Positions 6,418-9,142 of a stretch of 9,142 nucleotides of DNA are shown here, in pieces. This DNA is from Caryophanales bacterium UBA4100 (GTDB lineage Bacteria > Bacillota > Bacilli > Paenibacillales > UBA4045). The position numbers and the translations under genes were made by a program. The number at the start of each line of letters is the position of its first letter. Positions within the stretch are counted from its first letter, which is position 1. Under the pieces are notes generated by a model. It saw nothing but the letters and a program-made list of their open reading frames with translations. It did no database searches and was not told the origin of the DNA. The DNA lies in contig DFXU01000092.1 of the NCBI GenBank assembly GCA_002383285.1, forward strand, positions 1-9,142, read 5' to 3'.

Positions 6418-7353
6418 TTAATTCCTAGCTCCTGCCTCGCTCATCACCTTGCGTCCAAGCTTTACTAGAGCTTTATGCATCCATACAGCGGACAAGGTTC
6501 CTTCTGCCATCGCTACTGATAGCATTTCTGAATGAACACCAATGTCGCCCGCTGCCCATAGATGAGATACGGAAGTCATCTTCGTTCGTGGGTCAGTCAT
6601 GATATGCCCATTCTCAAGACGCTCAGCTCCTAACTGACTGGCTAGATCTGAACGAACCTCATTCCCGCCAAATGCGATAAACGCCCGCTCCCCTCCAATT
6701 ATTGTACCTGATACAAGCTCAACTCCAGCAAACTGCCCAACACCAGAAGTTACAACTCTTCTGATCTCCTCTTCGACTAAGGTTATATCTAATTCCGTTA
6801 ATTGCAACTTTAGCTTATTACTAATTGGTTTAAGTTCATGATTTACAAAAGTAATACGATTAGACCAATAGGTTAATGCGATAGCCATATTCGCACCAGT
6901 ATCACCAGATCCGATTACAATGGTATGACGGTCTTTAACCTCGAATCCATCACAATCTGGGCAAACGTATACACTTAACCCGAAGCATTCAATTAATCCA
7001 GGTAATGGGGGAAATCGATCCATCACACCAGTAGCTAACAACACAAGTGTGCCCTGAATTGGTTGATGCTCCCTTAATAAAGCTTGAAATCCTTCATTCT
7101 GGCGCTTTACACTAACAACTTCGTCCTCCACAAAGGTCACACCCAGCTTCTCCGCCTGAAGTCGACCTGTAGTTCGTAGGGTTAAGCCTGATACGCCATC
7201 TGGCCAACCGATTATATTCTGATAGCTCTTACACAGAAGTGATCGACCATAGCCGCTATCCACTACAATTACCTTATGCATGTACCGTCCTAACTGTATT
7301 GCGGCCTGCAACCCAGCTATTCCCCCACCAATAATTATGGCATCTGATTGCAT
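6418..7353 (-). CDS. thioredoxin-reductase-like FAD disulfide oxidoreductase (CPDC)
   Basis: This is a 311-residue flavoprotein of the low-molecular-weight thioredoxin reductase type, expected to move electrons between a pyridine nucleotide or other donor, FAD, and a dithiol. The FAD site GGGIAG (9-14) opens the protein, the redox pair CPDC (131-134) is followed by DGFE, a second nucleotide-binding loop GSGDTG is at 148-153, and the FAD-closing motif AAGD at 267-270. Standard thioredoxin reductases have CATC and an HRRxxFRA phosphate-binding motif; here the equivalent region reads VNHELKP, so NADPH use is doubtful. I chose ATG 7353, preceded by AAGGGAGG at eight bases; the longer reading to 7431 adds 26 residues before the FAD strand and lacks a ribosome binding site. 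The gene may be a reductase for an unknown small protein or a dithiol oxidase. It is convergent with the DUF2161 gene. Confidence 0.85.
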   Translation of the reverse strand: MQSDAIIIGGGIAGLQAAIQLGRYMHKVIVVDSGYGRSLLCKSYQNIIGWPDGVSGLTLRTTGRLQAEKLGVTFVEDEVVSVKRQNEGFQALLREHQPIQGTLVLLATGVMDRFPPLPGLIECFGLSVYVCPDCDGFEVKDRHTIVIGSGDTGANMAIALTYWSNRITFVNHELKPISNKLKLQLTELDITLVEEEIRRVVTSGVGQFAGVELVSGTIIGGERAFIAFGGNEVRSDLASQLGAERLENGHIMTDPRTKMTSVSHLWAAGDIGVHSEMLSVAMAEGTLSAVWMHKALVKLGRKVMSEAGARN

Positions 7354-7430
7354 GATTACTGCCTCCCTTTTTTCAATTCTAATCTGCTCACGCATGAACT
7401 TAGCATACCCTTCGAAGAAGCTTGCAATCA

Positions 7431-7459
7431 TTGTGTTACGTTGATCTTTTCGTTATAAT
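7431..7459 (+). promoter_or_regulatory. sigma-A promoter of the small membrane peptide gene
   Basis: TTGTGT (7431-7436), a 17-base spacer and a perfect TATAAT (7454-7459) form a good housekeeping promoter. Transcription would begin near 7466, just before the GGAGGTG ribosome binding site. On the opposite strand a weaker TTACCA/TATTAT pair overlaps the same DNA and may drive the flavoprotein gene. Confidence 0.65.
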
Positions 7460-7468
7460 AAAGAAAAT

Positions 7469-7475
7469 GGAGGTG
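7469..7475 (+). promoter_or_regulatory. ribosome binding site GGAGGTG of the small ORF
   Basis: GGAGGTG is a near-ideal Shine-Dalgarno sequence placed seven bases before the ATG at 7483. It is the main reason for treating a 32-codon reading frame as a gene. Confidence 0.8.
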
Positions 7476-7482
7476 TTGGTAA

Positions 7483-7581
7483 ATGTCTGCTGCATTTTTT
7501 CTGATAGTTACTGTCACTGTTATGATGGTAGGATTTATTGTTACGTCTTCCTATAATGAAGACAAGACCAGTGGTCTCTAA
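7483..7581 (+). CDS. 32-residue single-span membrane peptide
   Basis: This short ORF encodes a peptide with an almost uncharged first 24 residues, of which about 4-21 (starting AFFLIVTVTVMMVGFIVT) form one membrane span, and a hydrophilic tail of NEDKTSGL. It has ATG, an ideal ribosome binding site, a sigma-A promoter and a terminator downstream (7653-7687), so it is a complete monocistronic unit. It is divergent from the flavoprotein gene and convergent with the AbrB-like gene. I do not recognise it from a named family. It could be a regulatory peptide of a membrane complex or a small stress or sporulation membrane protein; there is no antisense RNA or antitoxin visible to suggest a type I toxin. 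That it is translated is an inference from its signals. Confidence 0.7.
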   Translation: MSAAFFLIVTVTVMMVGFIVTSSYNEDKTSGL

Positions 7582-7652
7582 TATTTATACCTCATCATGA
7601 CAGGGAAGCATATTAGATAATCATGAGAATCTGATAAATTCCTGATATGCCA

Positions 7653-7687
7653 AAAAAACCTTATCTCGTTATGAGATAAGGTTTTTT
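7653..7687. terminator. bidirectional intrinsic terminator
   Basis: A perfect 15-bp stem (7653-7667 with 7673-7687) with a 5-base loop has A6 on the left and T6 on the right, so it works on both strands. It lies 71 bases after the small plus-strand ORF and 25 bases after the minus-strand AbrB-like stop. It isolates these two convergent units. Confidence 0.9.
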
Positions 7688-7712
7688 AGTTATGTTAATT
7701 ATGCCGTGCTCG

Positions 7713-7961
7713 CTAGTGTGAAGCTTGTTTCATCTCATTTAAGCAATCATTACATATGTAGCGACTATTGTACTCAATCACGTTTTCTTGATTAGAGCAA
7801 AAAACACATTTGGGCTTATAGCGCTCAAGAATGATATGATCACCTTGCACTAATATCTCGACCGGATCGCCTTCATTCATAAAGTATCTCTTACGAAGGG
7901 ATTTGGGCAATACTATTCGTCCTAGTTGATCAACCTTTCTTACAATTCCTACTGGTTTCAT
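7713..7961 (-). CDS. AbrB/MazE/SpoVT-type regulator with zinc-ribbon tail
   Basis: This is a small DNA-binding protein of 82 residues. Residues 1-50 are a swapped-hairpin AbrB domain: MKPVGIVRKVDQLGRIVLPK is nearly the same as B. subtilis AbrB (MKSTGIVRKVDELGRVVIP), and the basic residues known to contact DNA there (Arg8, Lys9, Arg15, Arg23) are kept. Unlike B. subtilis AbrB, the C-terminal part holds two pairs, CVFC (52-55) and CNDC (70-73), arranged as a zinc ribbon, in place of the AbrB multimerisation tail. The start is ATG 7961 after GAGGTG at six bases; the GTG at 7970 overlaps that site. The upstream region has a possible sigma-H promoter and an exact Spo0A box. It is probably a transition-state or sporulation regulator, but it should not be assumed to be AbrB itself. 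Confidence 0.88.
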   Translation of the reverse strand: MKPVGIVRKVDQLGRIVLPKSLRKRYFMNEGDPVEILVQGDHIILERYKPKCVFCSNQENVIEYNSRYICNDCLNEMKQASH

Positions 7962-8011
7962 CCGATTCACCTCATTCTACCTGTCTATGGTGTATTATGT
8001 TGTCAGTTTTA

Positions 8012-8040
8012 TATTTCGCTATCTTCGACATAATTCCTTC
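8012..8040 (-). promoter_or_regulatory. possible sigma-H promoter with Spo0A box for the AbrB-like gene
   Basis: On the minus strand, GAAGGAATT (8040-8032) fits the sigma-H -35 pattern RnAGGAwww completely. After 11 bases, AGCGAAATA (8020-8012) fits the -10 pattern RnnGAATww at all but one position. The spacer contains TGTCGAA (8030-8024), an exact Spo0A box. A box between -35 and -10 would most naturally allow repression by Spo0A~P. Start near 8005 and leader of about 44 bases. All by eye. Confidence 0.5.
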
Positions 8041-8101
8041 TAAGCTGCTTTTATTTTTTGAAACATCATAATTATGTCACACATCACCAACATATTTCGT
8101 A

Positions 8102-8566
8102 TTAGTGAATGTTTGGAAACCCAGTTTGCCTCAATGCTTCGAATAGAACGACAGCTGCACAATTCGAGAGGTTCATAGAGCGAACCTTGTCTGTCATAGG
8201 GATTCGAATCAGGTGATCTGGATTGCTCTCTAGTATGGATGGCGGGAGGCCCGCTGTCTCTTTGCCGAAGACGAGAAAATCGTTATCCGCATATTGAACC
8301 TCATGATAGGATTTATTTGCCTTTGTTGTTGCGTACAAGAAACGTTGCTCCTTGTATTTATCCAATAACTGTTCGAACGAATCATGATATTCGATGCTTA
8401 CTGCATGCCAATAATCTAGACCTGCCCGCTTCAATGTCTTATCATCCGTGTTAAACCCCAGCGGGTGAACCAAATGTAGGACTGCTCCAGTAGCTGCACA
8501 GGTACGAGCTATATTACCTGTGTTCGCTGGAATCTCAGGCTCTACAAGAACGATATGAAATGCCAC
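8102..8566 (-). CDS. trmL: tRNA (cytidine/uridine-2'-O)-methyltransferase TrmL
   Basis: TrmL is a SPOUT-class enzyme that methylates the 2'-OH of wobble nucleotide 34 in leucine tRNAs, using S-adenosylmethionine; the B. subtilis relative is named CspR. The 154-residue product is the normal full length and is the minimal SPOUT domain with no added RNA-binding domain. It contains motif 1 PANTGNIART (13-22, with Asn15 and Arg21), motif 2 VFGKETAGLP (99-108), and motif 3 IPMTDKVRSMNLSNCAA (122-138), which form the knot and cofactor site. The start is GTG 8566, with AAGGGG four bases upstream; an overlapping ATG is out of frame. A terminator-like hairpin separates it from serC, and no promoter is visible in the short gap, so it may depend on readthrough. 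No terminator is seen after it, so its transcript may enter the AbrB-like gene. Confidence 0.95.
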   Translation of the reverse strand: MAFHIVLVEPEIPANTGNIARTCAATGAVLHLVHPLGFNTDDKTLKRAGLDYWHAVSIEYHDSFEQLLDKYKEQRFLYATTKANKSYHEVQYADNDFLVFGKETAGLPPSILESNPDHLIRIPMTDKVRSMNLSNCAAVVLFEALRQTGFPNIH

Positions 8567-8586
8567 ATTACCCCTTCTTCCTCTGC

Positions 8587-8615
8587 AAAAAAGAAGCCTC
8601 GGATTGCTCCGAAGC
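8587..8615 (-). terminator. terminator-like hairpin between serC and trmL
   Basis: On the minus strand an 8-bp stem (8615-8608 with 8603-8596, one G-U pair) carries a GCAA tetraloop and is followed by TTCTTTTTT. It lies 24 bases past the serC stop and only 20 bases before the trmL start. It looks like an intrinsic terminator for serC, or an attenuating processing site between two cotranscribed genes. Confidence 0.8.
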
Positions 8616-8639
8616 GTCTACTTGCCTAATATTCGCTCA

Positions 8640-9142
8640 CTACCCATTTCTACGCTGAAAGTCTACCATGAATTGCTGTAGAGCACTGCAGCTCTCATAT
8701 GGAACCGCATTATACGTGGAGGCCCGTAAACCGCCTACACTACGATGACCCTTTAGACCAATAAAGCCTTGACCCTCAGATTCCTTAATGAATTGCTTCT
8801 CTAAGCTTTCATCAGCCATACGGAAAGTAATATTCATCAGTGAGCGATCATCAAGAGCAGCTACTCCTTGGTAAAAACCACCACTCTGATCAATAGTGTT
8901 ATAGATAAGGCTTGTCTTCTCCTTATTATTCTGCTCAATAGCTTGAAGCCCACCTTTTTCCTTAATCCATTCCAGTACTAATTTCACCATATAAACAGAA
9001 TAGGCTGGAGGTGTATTATATAGAGAATTGTTCTCCACATGCGTATGATAACGAAGCATAGTTGGAGCATTCTTCGAAGAATCTTGTAGTACACTCTCAC
9101 GTGCGATTACGACGGTGACCCCAGAAGGACCAAGATTTTTCT
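8640..9142 (-). CDS. serC: phosphoserine aminotransferase SerC, C-terminal part (cut by window edge)
   Basis: SerC is a PLP-dependent enzyme that converts 3-phosphohydroxypyruvate and glutamate to phosphoserine and 2-oxoglutarate, in serine synthesis, and can act in pyridoxal phosphate synthesis. The reading frame is open to the right edge, so the 5' half is missing: 166 residues are present of about 360. The first complete codon (9140-9138) is a Lys followed by NLGPSGVTVVI, which matches the AQKNxGP motif whose Lys binds PLP, so the fragment starts at the catalytic residue. Further typical parts are TMLRYHTHVENNSLYNTPP, then IDQSGGFY and GLKGHRSVGGLRASTYNAVP near the C-terminus. Nothing in the visible part is broken. 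It precedes trmL on the same strand. Confidence 0.95.
   Translation of the reverse strand, partial: KNLGPSGVTVVIARESVLQDSSKNAPTMLRYHTHVENNSLYNTPPAYSVYMVKLVLEWIKEKGGLQAIEQNNKEKTSLIYNTIDQSGGFYQGVAALDDRSLMNITFRMADESLEKQFIKESEGQGFIGLKGHRSVGGLRASTYNAVPYESCSALQQFMVDFQRRNG

Noticed and set aside
5715..7353. Restriction or defence system around the DUF2161 nuclease-like gene
   Set aside because: No methyltransferase, helicase, specificity subunit, reverse transcriptase or mobile element is present; neighbours are prkA and a flavoprotein with an independent orientation.
7354..7431. 26-residue N-terminal extension of the flavoprotein
   Set aside because: It places extra residues before the FAD-binding strand and has no ribosome binding site, while the inner ATG has AAGGGAGG at eight bases.
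7483..7581. Type I toxin reading of the small membrane peptide
   Set aside because: No antisense promoter or overlapping antitoxin RNA is visible, and the span is followed by a mildly charged tail; a toxin role is unsupported.

Overview
The window looks like ordinary chromosome from an endospore-forming member of the Bacillales, most likely Paenibacillus or a close relative. The evidence is a GerE regulator of exactly 74 residues, a PrkA kinase of 631 residues, a YhcN/YlaJ-type spore lipoprotein, an AbrB-type regulator, TrmL and SerC. Base composition is moderately low in GC by eye, Shine-Dalgarno sequences are strong (GGAGG type), and TTG and GTG starts are frequent. No phage, transposase, integrase, CRISPR array, tRNA or rRNA is visible.

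Layout from left to right. Positions 1-165 hold no gene I can support. The minus strand then carries gerE (166-390), a YhcN/YlaJ-type lipoprotein gene (506-1219), a secreted peptidoglycan-binding plus CAP-domain protein (1301-2050), a MATE exporter (2156-3487) and prkA (3649-5544). Two consecutive hairpins separate prkA from the MATE gene. A plus-strand DUF2161 protein with a PD-(D/E)XK-like nuclease core (5715-6416) diverges from prkA. It meets, tail to tail with one base between, a minus-strand thioredoxin-reductase-like flavoprotein with a CPDC redox pair (6418-7353). Divergent from that is a 32-codon plus-strand membrane peptide gene (7483-7581) with its own promoter, ribosome binding site and terminator. 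The same terminator serves, from the other side, an AbrB-like regulator with a zinc-ribbon tail (7713-7961). Next come trmL (8102-8566) and, running off the right edge, the C-terminal half of serC (8640-9142).

Functional reading. Several genes belong to sporulation but to different compartments and times. The AbrB-like gene has a possible sigma-H promoter with an exact Spo0A box (early, predivisional). The YhcN-like gene has a sigma-G-like promoter and the CAP gene a weaker sigma-F/G-like one (forespore). gerE has a sigma-K-like promoter (late mother cell). PrkA is sporulation-linked in B. subtilis. They appear to be separate transcription units sharing an orientation rather than one operon. 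serC and trmL are housekeeping genes.

I found no convincing undescribed multi-gene system. The most original items are the short membrane peptide gene at 7483-7581, the AbrB/zinc-ribbon regulator with its sigma-H/Spo0A-like control region, the DUF2161 nuclease-like gene beside prkA, and a 9-bp inverted repeat flanking the possible CAP-gene promoter. All promoter assignments are by-eye consensus matches.
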